Positions 18,928 through 30,932 are shown, counted from the stretch's first letter. The stretch is DNA of 37,368 bases from Atkinsonella hypoxylon (GCA_000729835.1 JFHB01000266.1:1-37368), one strand, 5' to 3'. The notes: a model not told the origin generated them from the letters alone. A program made the numbers and translations.

Positions 18928-21322
18928 GCGACCCGGTCCCTCAGCAGTCGATGTAAGCCAAGGGCGCATGACAGGCAGTGACCCAGATAAAATGGATCTG
19001 CCTAATGGTGGCTAACAACTTTGACGGGAAGACGGGAAACTGTGCCTAATTCAGAGGCCAAAGAATGGCGGACTCAGCGGGTCTTTATTTTGAGGACACG
19101 TTGACATTATCCGGGTAGATGCCTCAGGCTAAAAGAGTGCGATGATCAGGGATGCGCCAAAGGGGGGGGGGCAACAGGCACACCCTGCTCCCTGCACCGC
19201 GTATCCCGTAAAACCGTAAACCCACATGTGCACCCAGGATAAATCATATACATTAAGGTTCACAGGCAAGGTTAGGTAGGTAATTCAAGGCGTGTATTCC
19301 GTATTACGCAAGTGCGCAAAGACACCATCCCAATGGATAAAGCAGCTGTATGACTACTGCTGCTGCTGCTGTATATCTCTGACTGTCGGTCTGACTTGAC
19401 TGTCATTCATCCTGGGCCTGAGGCCGCCCCCATTATGCCCATTATGCTGAGACGCGGGTCTGGTGCGAGGAAATGCCTGGAGGAGGCGGAGTGGGGGCCG
19501 CTGACGGGGATTCCCATTCCCATGAGCCGACCGCAATCCATCTATTATACCTTCAATGTTCATCATCCCATCCCATACCACAAAATAACATTCTCTTGGT
19601 GAGTTTGAGACTAGACGGCGCCTTCATTCCTCGCGTCTTTGAGCCACTGGCATGCGCGGAATCACCCATACTGGCGACCGCAACCAGAGCAAGCGGGACC
19701 GGGATGTACCACTATGTTTGAATCTTCCGTCCATGAGGCTTGCGGACGATGGCGTCTTCGATCTTACATATATATAACTCTAACCCTGCTCTATTTTGCA
19801 AAAGAAAAAGAAACTTTACAGGGACATTCTTCTCATCTCTCTGCAACATTGTCGCCGCGGGGCCCGCCTATCTTGGCAGACGTTATCTGTAAGGGCCCTT
19901 GCCCTTGTCGAATCTCTTTTTCGCTACGTCAGTCATGATTGGTTAATTACCTAGGTACCTTAGGTACCTACCTAAGCGAATTCGTTGCCTTGTGGCAGGC
20001 AAAGGATTTTGGCAGTACAGGTGTATGTCGACAAGTCTGCCTTGGCAACTTTACTTACTATATGTACCTTGGTCTATGACTTGACTTTCTACGCAATTTA
20101 TAGGCAGTGCTCCCTAGGTAGGCTTTAGCCGAGATTAGCAGTCTGAGTGGCTCTTTAAACCCCCCCTCTCCACACAGCTTTGTCAAAGTAATGCAAGGAG
20201 TGAAGTCTATGAAATGCCTAAACTCTAGGAGAAATTGGCAGCCTAAACTTCTTCTCTACAGAAGCATAACTTCAGGAGGGTACCACCCCTCCTTTGTCCC
20301 TCTCGCCCATGGACCGATCAAAGAGGCTGTTGATGGGTCGCTAAGAACGAAAAACTTTAACTTTGGCCGCCCAGGCTCTCGAGAGCTTCTATCGAACCCT
20401 TGATCCAACTCTGCTCATGAAAGCAACTCTCGATTGGAATCCCGAGCTCGCATCCCAAGTTCGGATCCTAGCTGTTCTGGAAATTAGTTAAATTGCATCG
20501 ATAGTGGGGTTTGGCCCGCCTCCTGAAGATGAAACCAGGGAGAAAGGGGTTCTCTATGCTATACTCCGCATAACATCCTAGGACAATCCTGCCCTATTAG
20601 CCTAGATACGCACTGGCCGAGCTTTTTTTTATTTTTTATAATTGAGATTGCAGCCTACGACGGAAAGCACAACCAGGTCTCAAGGTAAAAGTCGGGTCGG
20701 CGCTACCGTACCAGATCACAGCGTGTAATACATATGGACTATTCCATGCTCTACGTTGACTGTATGGGATGTTATAGATCTTACAGTCGTAAGCAATACA
20801 GACAATTATTATTCGAAATTCCCTTCAACGCTACTTCCACATGTTGTTGTAACACGCGCAAGAGGATTGATGCGGTATTGGCAATATCGCCTTAGGATAC
20901 ACTCCGTACTCATGGCATGGCCGGACCACGGCAATGCGGCAAGAGTGCTTTCCTCAAATGCCTCAAAATCCTTCGGTGTGTTGATATTAATTAGCCTCGC
21001 ATCGGCCCACGCCGCCAACTCCGGAGATGAGTAAGTACTATTCCGTAGGGCTGAGCAGGACGCGTCGCTCATGAGCGATGACTCGTATCGCCAAATGCAA
21101 ACAGCCCATGTTGTAATCGCGCAAGACGCAGGAGATAGTGGCGATCTCGCGCCGACCGAGACAGGAGGTGACTGATGCATGCTGCTGAGACGTCACGTCG
21201 TCAAAGCGAAACGAACCCTGCTGAGCCCACCCAGGCAAGGTCGAGAGGCCCACGAAACGAGTCATCTAGAAAGCACATGCCGGGGATTGAATTGTCAAGC
21301 AGAAGCTTTTGTTGAGATGCAT
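18928..21322. other. 2.4-kb gene-poor stretch
   Basis: No gene supported. It contains the hacA promoter, a short CTG tract (about 19358-19371), a nested palindromic run of TAGGTACCT words (19950-19972), an A/T tract at 20624-20640 and a CACTCCGTA word at 20900. Open frames are short, without motif or credible exon partners. Confidence 0.5.
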
Positions 21323-21324
21323 TA

Positions 21325-21733
21325 CGGAAAGTCAAGTCAAAAGTCCTGCCAGTGGGGAGGCCTGCCTAAAGCGGTCTAGTGCAGCAGAAAATATCTAAAA
21401 TAAACTACAATAACGCAGCAAAAAATATAAAAAGCACTAATATAAATTATATATAAAAGTTAAACCTTTATTTAATAGCTGTAATAAATATTTAATTTAT
21501 AGTTCTTAAATTAATACTAAGCTTAGTAGTAATAATTAGTGTATTTTATCTTTATAGCTAGCCTATTAAGGGATAGCTGTTAAGGCTATTATAATCTAAT
21601 AGGTTAGGAGGGAGAAGAGGGGTAAGCCTATTATATATTTATTATAGGGCTTATAGCTTAATCAGCCAATTAGGTCTTCTGCAGCCTTAACAGGGGTCCA
21701 TGCAACCGGCAGGACTTTTGACTTGACTCTCCG
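21325..21733. mobile_element. 409-bp MITE-like element with TA duplication
   Basis: The left end reads CGGAAAGTCAAGTCAAAAGT and the right end is its inverse, ACTTTTGACTTGACTCTCCG, giving a terminal inverted repeat of about 26 bp extending to GTCCTGCC/GGCAGGAC. TA lies directly outside each end (21323-21324 and 21734-21735), as in Tc1/mariner-type insertions. The interior is AT-rich and non-coding, so it depends on a transposase elsewhere. Its right half recurs at 7068-7239. Confidence 0.75.
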
Positions 21734-22790
21734 TACGGAATATATTCATTATATTGGGAAAGCTTGCCAAGTCCCGAGTTTTCTTTTCGTCGGCATGTAA
21801 AAATTCTCTCCCTGTGGCGCAGTGGTTGTGGCCTGCAAAGGTTCAAACCCTGTCCGATGGTGCTTACTCCACTTTTTTTCGTTCCTGTAAGAATGGCTGG
21901 CACGGGCCAAGATATTTGCCGCCTGGCCACGAATAACCCCACGTCATCAGTCAACAGACTGCTGCTTTAGTCCGTAGGGTTGGTGACGGCAGTTGAAACG
22001 GCCACAAGCGAATATGGAGCCTGTACTCCGTAGATGACGTGAGGTTTTGCTCCGCAGACGCGAATATGATTCGGCTGCCAACGATGCCTCTCATGGCATA
22101 ACGTCCGTAGTTACTCCGTAATAGGCTTTTCATACGGAATACAAATTCTTCAAACATGGGAACAGGCTAAGTCCATCCGTGGCCTGATCCATCCATCAAC
22201 GGGCTCTTTCTCGTCCATGTCGGTGATGCTCTCTGGAACCGAGTCCAAACGGGGTTCTTACCCTGGACCCCACAGGTTCGTAAAGAATAACCTGCCTTGA
22301 TCTGTCTCTCTTGCATCAAGATCGACGCGACTTGTCTTTTGTCTGCCGTGGCAGATCAAAGGTTCGGTTCCGCATTTGGAGTGAACCTTTGTACGATTGT
22401 GATTGAAGCGTACTGCATGTATGCAACTCTGCAACAGCAGTCAAACAAATCACGCGGGACCAGCTGCAATTGGGCAGTCTCTTGTTTACCGCTAGAGTTC
22501 TCAATTGCTCCATGTTCGAGATTCTCTACCGCCATGTCATCCACATGCCCGACAATGTTTTGTGAACAGCAGCTAAGCACGTAGCCACGCCCCGTCCTTG
22601 CCCTGCCAATAAGTGCATCCGCAATTTTGTCTCGTCGTAGATGTAGGATTGTGTCTCAGACATCGTGCCACAGCTTTGTACTTGGCACGATCAACCAAGG
22701 CAGGGAGGCTCTGTCGCGACTCCCACAACCTCAATACATCATAACATCACTGAAAATTGAAGGATAATCTCGACGCAACGAGCACCAGAA
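21734..22790. other. Intergenic region upstream of the GMC oxidoreductase
   Basis: Two exact TACTCCGTA words occur (22024 and 22112), matching the inverse words at 8492 and 9416. A tRNA-like pair of boxes at 21815-21849 is too closely spaced to be a gene. The last few hundred bases serve as the promoter of the gene at 22791. No coding frame with a motif. Confidence 0.5.
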
Positions 22791-24757
22791 ATGAGCGAGC
22801 CCATCAGGCCGTGCTCTTCAGCGGAGAGCTTTTCCCAATCCTCATTTGACTACATAGTCGTGGGAGGAGGGACGGCCGGCCTGGCAATTGCCTCTCGACT
22901 AGCTGAAGATGCATCGCTGACGGTCGGTGTTCTCGAAGCCGGAGGCATCGCCTACGGGGACGAAAATGTCGAGATTCCTGCCTTCTACAGCCGATCTCTC
23001 GGAGGCCAGTTCGACTGGGCGTTTGAGACGGAGCCACAGGTAGGCCTGGCCGGCCGATCGCTGCAGTGGCCGCGCGGCAAAGTGCTCGGGGGAACGAGCG
23101 CGCTCAACTACATGACCTGGGTGCGAGGGAACAGAGAAGACTACGACGACTGGGAAGCACTCGGCAACGAAGGATGGGCTTGGGATAAGTTGCTGTAGGT
23201 CGGATATTCTACAGATGGCCGCCGTATTTTGTGACCCAACAAGACCAGACTGAAACTGCTGCAGACCCTTCTTCAAGAAATCCGAGACGTTCCACCGACC
23301 AAGTCAGGCTCTCAGAGACGAATACGTCGCTACTCACGACGCCGACGCCGGCGCCTTGGGTACATCTGGGCCCATTCAGATCTCATATGCGCCCGACTAT
23401 TCGCCTTCTCACAAGCTATGGCACGCTACGCTCAATGCGGTCGGGATCAGCACCAACTCGGCCCATCTTGCGGGATCGAACGTGGGGGTGTGGACAAACA
23501 TCAACACAGTTGACCCGAGGACAGCTGTTCGAAGTTATGCCACAAGCTATCTTGCCGCGACGAGACCTGCCAATCTTCATATCTTGACAGAGGCGACGGT
23601 ACACGAGGTGGTACTGAGTAAGGACGATGGCCAAAAGGACTATGTAGCGACCGGAGTACGATTCAGCCATCAAGGCAAGGAGTACGTTGTGCCGGTCAAG
23701 AAGGAGGTAGTTGTGTCTGCAGGTACCGTGCTATCCCCTCAGATCCTAGAGCTGTCGGGCATTGGCAACCCTGCCGTCTTAGAGAGGGCCGGCATCCCAG
23801 TCAAGGTAGTCAGCCCCATGGTGGGCGAGAATCTACAAGACCACATCAGTAAGTAAGGTCGAGTCACCAACCACCGAGCACATGGAATCTAACACCAGAC
23901 CATCAGTGGTGGCGATGATCTTTGAAGTCGACCCTTCGCTAGCCAACCCAGATGATCTGCTTACCGACGAGGCCGTCATCGCCAAGGCCAGAGAGCAATA
24001 CCTGAGGGAGCAGCGCGGGCCTTTCACCATCTTGCCGTGCGCCTTGACATACATTCCTTTCTCGCAAACAATACCCCAAGCCACGTTGGCACGCATCTAC
24101 GACAAAGCCGCCTCTATCACAGCCTACGATCCTGACAAACGGGCCATCTTGCGAAGCCGTCTGGACGGCACGGCTACGATCGGCCAAGTCGAGTACATCT
24201 TCGATCTCGGCAACTGGAGCACTACGTTCAAAGGCGACCCATCTAGGAAGTATGGCACCATGCTTCAAATGCTCCAGCATCCATTCTCCGTAGGCTCAAT
24301 CCACGTGCGGCCCGGCGGCAACAGCTCAGCAGGTACGAAGCCCATCATCGATCCGGCCTATTACGCCGGCGACAACGGAAAGCTCGATGCGGAGATCATC
24401 AAGGAGTGTATTCGGTTTGGCCAAAAGATAGCTTCGACGAAGCCCCTTGCCGATATCATCCGTGCACCCGCGAACCCGACGTCTGAAGTTGTCAGAGACG
24501 ACGCACTGCTTGAAGACTGGGTCAAGAAGCATACTATCACGGATTGGCATCCGGTTGGAACGTGCGGAATGGGCGGCCGAGCGGGCGTCAAGGGCGGCGT
24601 GGTCGATGAGAGATTGAGAGTGTACGGAGTCAGAGGGTTGAGGGTCGTGGACGCCAGCGTGATGCCGTTGCAGATTAGTGCGCATTTGCAGGCTACGGTT
24701 TATGCTATTGCGGAGAAAGGAGCACATATGATTCGGGAGGATGGAAAGAACCAGTGA
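22791..24757 (+). CDS. GMC (glucose-methanol-choline) family FAD oxidoreductase
   Basis: An FAD-dependent alcohol or sugar oxidase/dehydrogenase; the substrate cannot be told. Three exons (22791-23194, 23265-23848, 23907-24757) close at 612 residues, typical for the family. FDYIVVGGGTAGLAIASRLA (from about residue 19) is the Rossmann dinucleotide-binding motif. GKVLGGTSALNYMTWVRG is GMC signature 1, and GTVLSPQILELSGIGNP is signature 2. TDWHPVGTCGMG carries the catalytic histidine, and SAHLQATVYAIAEKGA the second active-site histidine and final FAD contact. There is no signal peptide, so the product is probably intracellular, unlike secreted aryl-alcohol oxidases. It is convergent with the NCS1 permease; a secondary-metabolite role is possible but not shown. 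Confidence 0.92.
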
Positions 24758-25598
24758 CACCTTATTTCACGATGCACGTACCCTGCCATGCAACGAAGCA
24801 TTCTTGCTCTACGACGAGACTCACCATGCGGTTAGTGCTCTGGAGAAACTACCTGGAATGCAACCACAGAAGATTTCCATCATTCCTAGAGCCATGCCGA
24901 GTTCGTCCATCAAAAAAAACCCCGAGATGTGTAAAAGCAATTCATTCAGATGATGCTTTCGTGGCGTTTGCATCTGGCCAGAGAAAGGAGAACCTTGTTC
25001 GACAAATCGGCTGACTCGGCGTTCCGGCTCCAGAGTACTAAAGTAAGCGTCTTTGAGTTTTGCCATGCGATTCCACCCTGTAGACAAAGTTTATGTCCAG
25101 GCACCCTTCTATAGTGGTAGCCCTCGCTATTCGATCTTGATATCATCGGTACAGAGCACTGATGCAGTCCCAGGCGTCATCTTCTGGGCTTGTTACATCA
25201 GAGGCAGCCACTGCGGCTTGGCATTGGATACTTGAGCGACCGTGCCTTCACTGCCCATACCAGCGGCTGTAACTCGCAGTGTTTGCCATGACAGTGTTTT
25301 GACACGAAATTTACATTGAGAAAGATATTGTGTGTGAAATACAGGTTTGAATGCATATGGACTGGAGTTGTCTAAAAGATGTGCTCTATTTTGGTGAATA
25401 TTCCCGCACAGCAGCCGCGAAATCTTCTCCAAGTTCACGCTGGGAAAAAAATCGCCCCCAGATGTAATTGCTCAGATATCCACAGGTCCGGGTTATCCAA
25501 AAATCTCCACTGAAATGACAAGAATGCTTGAGGCTTGTTACATGTTATGGGAACGTGCAGTCGCGAGAAACCGCGTAACAGAGTGAATTAGAATGATA
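24758..25598. other. Convergent intergenic region, no gene
   Basis: 3' flanks of the GMC gene and the permease gene. Short open frames only, none with a recognisable motif. Confidence 0.5.
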
Positions 25599-27402
25599 TC
25601 ATCTTCCAACAATCTTTAGCTCCAGCACTCGCAAAGGAGGAAAAGAGATTATCGTTAAGCCACACGCAATCCACAGGCCAACATCACCACCCGAGGCGAG
25701 ATTCGCCAAGGGACCCATATACCATACTTGCGCCATGCCTAAAATTGCACCTGCCCATCCAATTAAAAATGCGGCTAGTGCAGCGAGACCCAGGGGTTGG
25801 TAGTCTTTGTCTTCCCACCTGGACCAGTCGAATCCTTGGCGGCCGCGGAAAATGAGATGCTCCATGAGCACGATAAAGACCATGATCATCGCCCAATATC
25901 CCATCAACGCACAGAAATTTTGGAATATTGTGAACAAGTGCTCACGACCGGCCACGGCAAGTACAAACTCAATGAGGACAATCACCGTGGACCATACATA
26001 TCGTGGCACGGCTTTGGCATATCGACCAAGGACTTGAACACCTAAAGCCGCTGAATATGTGCTCGGAATACTATTGGCAATAACGCCAAGGGCGACAACG
26101 ACAGAGCAGAACTTGCCAAAGGCCTTTAAAGGTTCGTATCCGGCAACGATGAGAGCCCCGGAGCTGATATCGTTGGCTGCGGCCCAAGCAGGACTATTTG
26201 CGACTCCAGTGCCTAGTCCAATGGCGATGAGGTAGACAAAAGAAAACGAGGTCCAAATTCCCACCAGGGTGAGAAGGAATATCTTTCGCTTGGATGTCTT
26301 CTCGGGGTAATAGACGTAGAAGTCCGAGGCAGCACCAGCCCATGAATTGGGTACGTAAAGACAAATGTTAAAGAACGACAAGCGTTGTGCAGCGAGAAGA
26401 GCCCCAGTATTCTTGGACGGCGTCGATGCATTAAAGTATGTGCCGGCGCAACCGACAAGGATGAACAAAGCAATAGTCTGTGGCAGCCAAGAGTACCTGC
26501 GTGATGATATCAGCGTCGTGCCCAGTCAAGGATCAAACACTAACCGAGGGCAAAGTAACCTTTCATATTTGTGAAAGAGAGCCATTCCAAAAACTGCAAC
26601 GACCCAACAGACGATGCTGACGATGATGATTCCTACAATGATGGTCATCTTGCCGTCGCTGACAGCCGACAAGACTTGCCCTCCGATAATACCATCAATC
26701 GTGGCATAGCCAATCATGAGGATGATATTGAGTAAACACAATAATTTCGATGGCCAGTAACCCATGAAGAATCGCAAAACGACCTATCGCGATAGCTCAT
26801 ATTAGTAAATGAGTGCTCTTCGATGTTTAGTTTCCGCATGATACCATTACTATTGCGAGGCGCGTTACTGAACTTTGAGGGCAAAGTAAAGTCTGCACCA
26901 CGAACCTCAATAATATCTGCTGGGATCGACTCACCATTGTTCTATTCCCACTTTGAGGACCCCATATGCTCATGTAAGCCGTGGTGACGCTGCCAGCAAA
27001 TGCTCCGAAAACCGCACATATCACGCAATCCAAAAAACCCAATTGATATGCTAGAGGCCCCAGCATCGCCGCAGCCAGGTTGTTGAGCGATATGTTGGCG
27101 CTGTACCACATGATGGCGATTTGAATATCGCTCGCAATGGATGGAGGTTGCCGCTCCTCTGGAAGCACGCGGGTGATGCCACGAGCCTCGAACCCAGCCA
27201 GACTTTCAATTCGATTGTTTATTTCTCTCAGGGTAGATGGCACAGGAAGCTTAGCCGCGACCTCAGGGTCAGTAATCCCGGGAAATTCCTCATCCGGAGA
27301 GGCAGTCGCGCTTAGTTGTGGGATGCCCTTCTCATTGAGTCTCTGCCTATATTGACGCCCGCCCACTGGCGAAGACGATGCCATGTATGCGAATGACGTC
27401 AT
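25599..27402 (-). CDS. NCS1 purine-cytosine permease (Fcy2/FcyB-like)
   Basis: A plasma-membrane proton symporter of the nucleobase-cation-symporter-1 family, Fcy branch, importing cytosine and purines or related compounds. Three exons (27402-26935, 26783-26560, 26496-25599) close at 529 residues. The cytosolic N-terminus ends in ESLAGFEARGITRVLPEE, followed by the conserved IMWYSANISLNNLAAAMLGP of the first membrane helix. Intron 2 rebuilds LFHKYERYSWLPQ. Then come TGALLAAQRLSFFNI, SWAGAASDFYVYYPE and ISSGALIVAGYEPLKAFGKF, all Fcy-type blocks. The final helices end in an unusually short tail, VLELKIVGR. The ATG at 27402 is the first in the frame; a second lies six codons on. With AzgA at 10 kb the locus carries two unrelated purine importers. 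Confidence 0.9.
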
Positions 27403-29567
27403 CCGTGAAATTAATCTTGGTTGAATAAAGGATTGAAGATTGTTTTCAAAATATGTCTTCCCGTCCAAATATTAGGTCAGTGGCCGTGAACACCAGGTTG
27501 GATGGAACAGGCGAGACACCCGCCACTGACGCCCTTGCTAGGGCGAGACACAAAGGCCAAGTGTAACCGCCAAGAATATGACGAGATATGACGGTGAGAT
27601 TAGAGACAGCCAAGGCTAAGATGAAAAAGGGAGCGCAAGATAAACGAATCCACTTGCTCGGTCGAGAAGATAACGCAAATAATCGACTGGCTGTAGCAGC
27701 AATAGTTGTTAAGCGATGCTCAAGATGCTCGTGGGACAGAATGCGCCGGAACATATTATGATCAGAAGATAATTCAAAATCAGACAAGTGACAACGAAAG
27801 ACGAGACCCTATAATAGACTTTCCATAGCTCATGCATAGAACGAACATGCAATGCAATGCCGGGACACGACTCGAACAGGCCGGAAGAGATTAGCACCAG
27901 GCAAGGAAAACGCGCCATATTCAGACCATGGGCAACTAGATTTTTGATATATGTCTCCTAATTGGCAAATGCATTGCGTACTCTAATTTGGAGGCTAGTG
28001 TGGAGAGGGTCAACGTCGCTGCAAAGGCTGGTCTCCATGCATCTGTATTCCCTTTTCAACCGATCGTCCCCCGTCACTGAGGCCGCTAGGGACTGAGATG
28101 GGGCTAGACTTGGAATAAGCTCGGCCTGGTGCTCGGCCTGGTGCTCGGCCTGGTGCTCGTGCCTTAGTTACCTCACTCTTTCCGCCAATCTCTGTTTCGG
28201 TCTCCGGTGCTTCCAGGCAGGCTCGCGGGGGAAAGATACCATGACGGGTCCCGCAACCGACGGCTCTCTTCTAAGGACCCATCGTGCACATAGTTTGACC
28301 ACCGCACAAACTAAAGCCACCCCCAGCACCCGCGCCGGTCTAAGCGCTGTCAAAGCTGGTTATTAAAAGCTGGTGCCATCAAGCGGTTACGGCTTGACAT
28401 GACTGCTTCCAGTGGGACGAGTAGGACCGCTGGATGCTGGTTCGGAGAACGCCATTCCGGTGATTGGCCGAATGGACGATCCTTGTAGGATTGACGCGGC
28501 CGTGCATCTGTTTTTGCCTCTGATAGAGGCGTCTGGGCGGCTCGTCTGTCATGATGTAGGGAAAGACATGGCGATGATGGTCGGCTGAGCGAGCATGTCT
28601 ACGTGATCGAGAGGCGTACACGGTGAGGAGGGAGGAGGAGGAGGGGGAGGGGAGGAAGGGGAGAAGGTGCAGACCAGACCGGACACTCAGTGGTACATAG
28701 GCAGCACCTGTCGCACCTTCCCAACGTAAGTGCTTGCCTTCTGGATGCAAGAAAAGAATCACGGATGTCTCACTACTGCAAGGAATTGAATCTACTAGAC
28801 CCACCGCACGATTTGTGTTCCCGTATATCCCTGCTCGTTTTCTTCCAACATAGCGTGGTTCCGCAACCGGTGCGACGTCGCCGGGGTGAAAGCGCTGCTC
28901 TCCTGTTCATCTACCCCACTTGCCCACCTCAGTCCATCTTGCTGAGGAACACGTAAACATGCAGTAGTACCAGACGCTAGTCCTAAACGGTAGAACTAGT
29001 ACCTAGAACCCTTCCCACATAAGTGCTTTCTATGAAAGACACGATCCTTACCACCTAATAAATGTGCATGACAGAAGATAAAACACGTCTCTACGTCTCT
29101 AGAAAAACAACCAGTTTCTATTGCGGTCCTCAATAATGCTATTCAGCGGCATAGTCAGGTCCTGGTCCCTACTCTATTTGAGAAGATCGTATCTGGGCAA
29201 TAATAAGCATTTGTATTAAGCATTTGGATGCCTGCTCACCTGCTATGTGTAAGCACAATCGTTGCACTACGGAGTCATCAAGTAAGTGTCGAAGTTTCAA
29301 TAGAAGAAAAACAAAGTCTGTTTGCTCTGGAACACAATTCATCATGGGCATATAAGCCAGGCTATAGCATAACATGAATCAGCACGCAATACATGTACTG
29401 TCTCTGGGGAAACTGGAAACTATGTGAGTGTCGGTCGGCGTTGAGAGGGATTGGGATGTATCATAGTTTTTGCATTTTATGACTCATTGAGGTATGGGGT
29501 GAGATGTACATGGCAATATCGCAACACGCAACACAAGATTAACATAACAGAGATTGATATTCTAGGA
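27403..29567. other. 2.2-kb stretch without a supportable gene
   Basis: Contains the permease promoter, a triplicated 12-bp word at 28119-28154 and a purine-rich tract (about 28624-28669). Open frames at 27446-27787 and 28379-28804 (minus) show no motif. I see no DUF3328 fragment or precursor-like repeat here. Confidence 0.45.
28119..28154 (+). repeat. 12-bp tandem repeat, three exact copies
   Basis: GCTCGGCCTGGT is repeated three times without change, followed by a partial fourth unit. It lies in non-coding DNA upstream of the permease. It may be simple slippage. Confidence 0.85.
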
Positions 29568-29993
29568 CTAGCTGAAGTCTACGAAACTATTTGATGTCGA
29601 TGAACTAAAGTGATTGACAGGTCCCATTTTCCCGACAATAGTTTGTAAGTCGCCTCCAGCATGATGGCTGGCAAGATATTTATGAATCTTGAAGAACCTT
29701 ATGTCCCCGCTTGCCAGCGCGGAAGATAGCTTACTCAATTTCGGAGCCTACAAGCCCAATTAATATGATAACCTATGTGGACCTTGACGACTAAAGTAAC
29801 CTACGCTTAATGTAAACATACATTTCGCTAGGGGAGCTATTTTCGATGGAGCCGTCCTCGGGCACTAGCCACATGTTAATACTGCGTAAAGCAGTCCTCT
29901 GAATGAGGGTGCCATACCTCGAACATGGGCTCTATGAGGCATAGCTATAACGGTGGCGGCCATATAGGCAGTGATGCTCCAGATGAACTTCAT
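29568..29993 (-). CDS. Small secreted protein, possible effector or RiPP precursor
   Basis: ATG at 29993 follows a C/T-rich leader and opens MKFIWSITAYMAATVIAMP, a textbook signal peptide with a likely cut after VIA. The first exon ends at 29918 with donor GTATGG. My preferred model joins 29827-29805 and 29747-29568, giving 92 residues with a 60-codon last exon (SKLSSALASGDIRFFKIHKY, then LASHHAGGDLQTIVGKMGPV) and one cysteine. An alternative (acceptor at 29865, stop at 29791) gives 49 residues ending EMYVYIKRRLL, with a dibasic Kex2-type site after a Tyr-rich tetrapeptide. I cannot decide between them. A CCGCGCGG palindrome 195 bp upstream recurs in promoters of the neighbouring UstYa-type genes, which suggests co-regulation. 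No family recognised. Confidence 0.45.
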
Positions 29994-30182
29994 TGTCGGA
30001 AAGGGAGGTTGAGAGATAGGACTGAGTGGTAGGCGGTGGATTGTGGAGGTTTGAAATGCAGCGATACTAGAATCTTTTGCTTGATGTTCGTAAAAAGAGA
30101 ATTCGTACAGTTTTGTGTTGACGCTTTTGTAACGGGATAATCGAGCCCCGTCCGCCGAACTTGTTGCATTCGTCTAATTTAC

Positions 30183-30228
30183 GCGGGCCGCGCGGTATCG
30201 ACCTCATCATGCTGGCTGGGCGGCCCGC
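30183..30228. promoter_or_regulatory. GC-rich inverted repeat with CCGCGCGG palindrome
   Basis: GCGGGCCGC (30183-30191) and its exact complement GCGGCCCGC (30220-30228) are 28 bp apart. The left arm overlaps the palindrome CCGCGCGG (30188-30195), a CCG-N2-CGG arrangement that Zn2Cys6 regulators could bind. It lies 190-235 bp upstream of the small secreted gene and 700 bp from the UstYa-type gene on the other side. Confidence 0.4.
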
Positions 30229-30405
30229 GAACGGAGCAAACAGACTTCGACGATGTTATGGAAGAAAGTCCATTGGCGACCTGGGAACCCAGCGCGCGGC
30301 AACTTTTCATAGTCGGCGGCAGTGACCATTGAGGGAGGGGTGACGGCATGCAACAGACCCGCCATGTCTTCCCTTATGCCTTCGTCGTGCGTATCTAGTT
30401 TGTCG

Positions 30406-30885
30406 CCTCAAAACCAACCCCTAAATGACCATGCAGCCCACAACGTAGTGCCTGTCATGATGCACACACGCCACTTGCGAAAAGGGATCGGAAAAGAGCG
30501 AGATACTTGTTAGTGCGTACTATTAAACAGTAGTAGGTAAGTTAATTAAATAGTCTAATAGGTTAAAAATAAATTATTAATCGTGGCTTAATAGATATAT
30601 ACGCGTAAAAGAAGCTGTAAGTGTTAATAAGTTAAGGTAAGGACTAAAAGTAGCTAGAGCGGGGTTCATAAGTATTGCGAGTTATAAATTGAAATAAGGC
30701 AAAAGATAACTAATAATTGATCAAAAGCAACAAAAGACTAAAAGAGCCAGCAAAAGCTGCTTGCGTGTGTGTTGTTCTACAATCCGGGCGATGCGCATTC
30801 TTAGAGGAAAATCCTACTTGCGGCATCCCCTGCAAATCCAAATCTATTATAGCACCGCAAGGGGGTAACCTTGCCGCGACACACT
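30406..30885. repeat. Dispersed repeat R, less damaged copy
   Basis: Homologous to 4887-5690 (see there), with a similar order of words such as CTAAATGACC, GTACTATTAAACAGTAGTAG, AGAGCCAGCAAAAGCTGCTT and the end CCGCGACACACT. This copy keeps many C and G bases that the left copy has lost. It contains no LTR insertion, so it shows the original target. It has landed between the small secreted gene and the first UstYa-type gene, separating what may once have been adjacent cluster members. Confidence 0.75.
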
Positions 30886-30932
30886 AGCTAGTTGGAATAA
30901 TTATTGCTTGGAAGCGGAAATTTCAGAATAAA

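Noticed and set aside
21815..21849. tRNA-like A box (TGGCGCAGTGG) and B box (GGTTCAAACC)
   Set aside because: The boxes are only about 14 bp apart and no cloverleaf or acceptor stem can be drawn. At best a degenerate tRNA-derived fragment.
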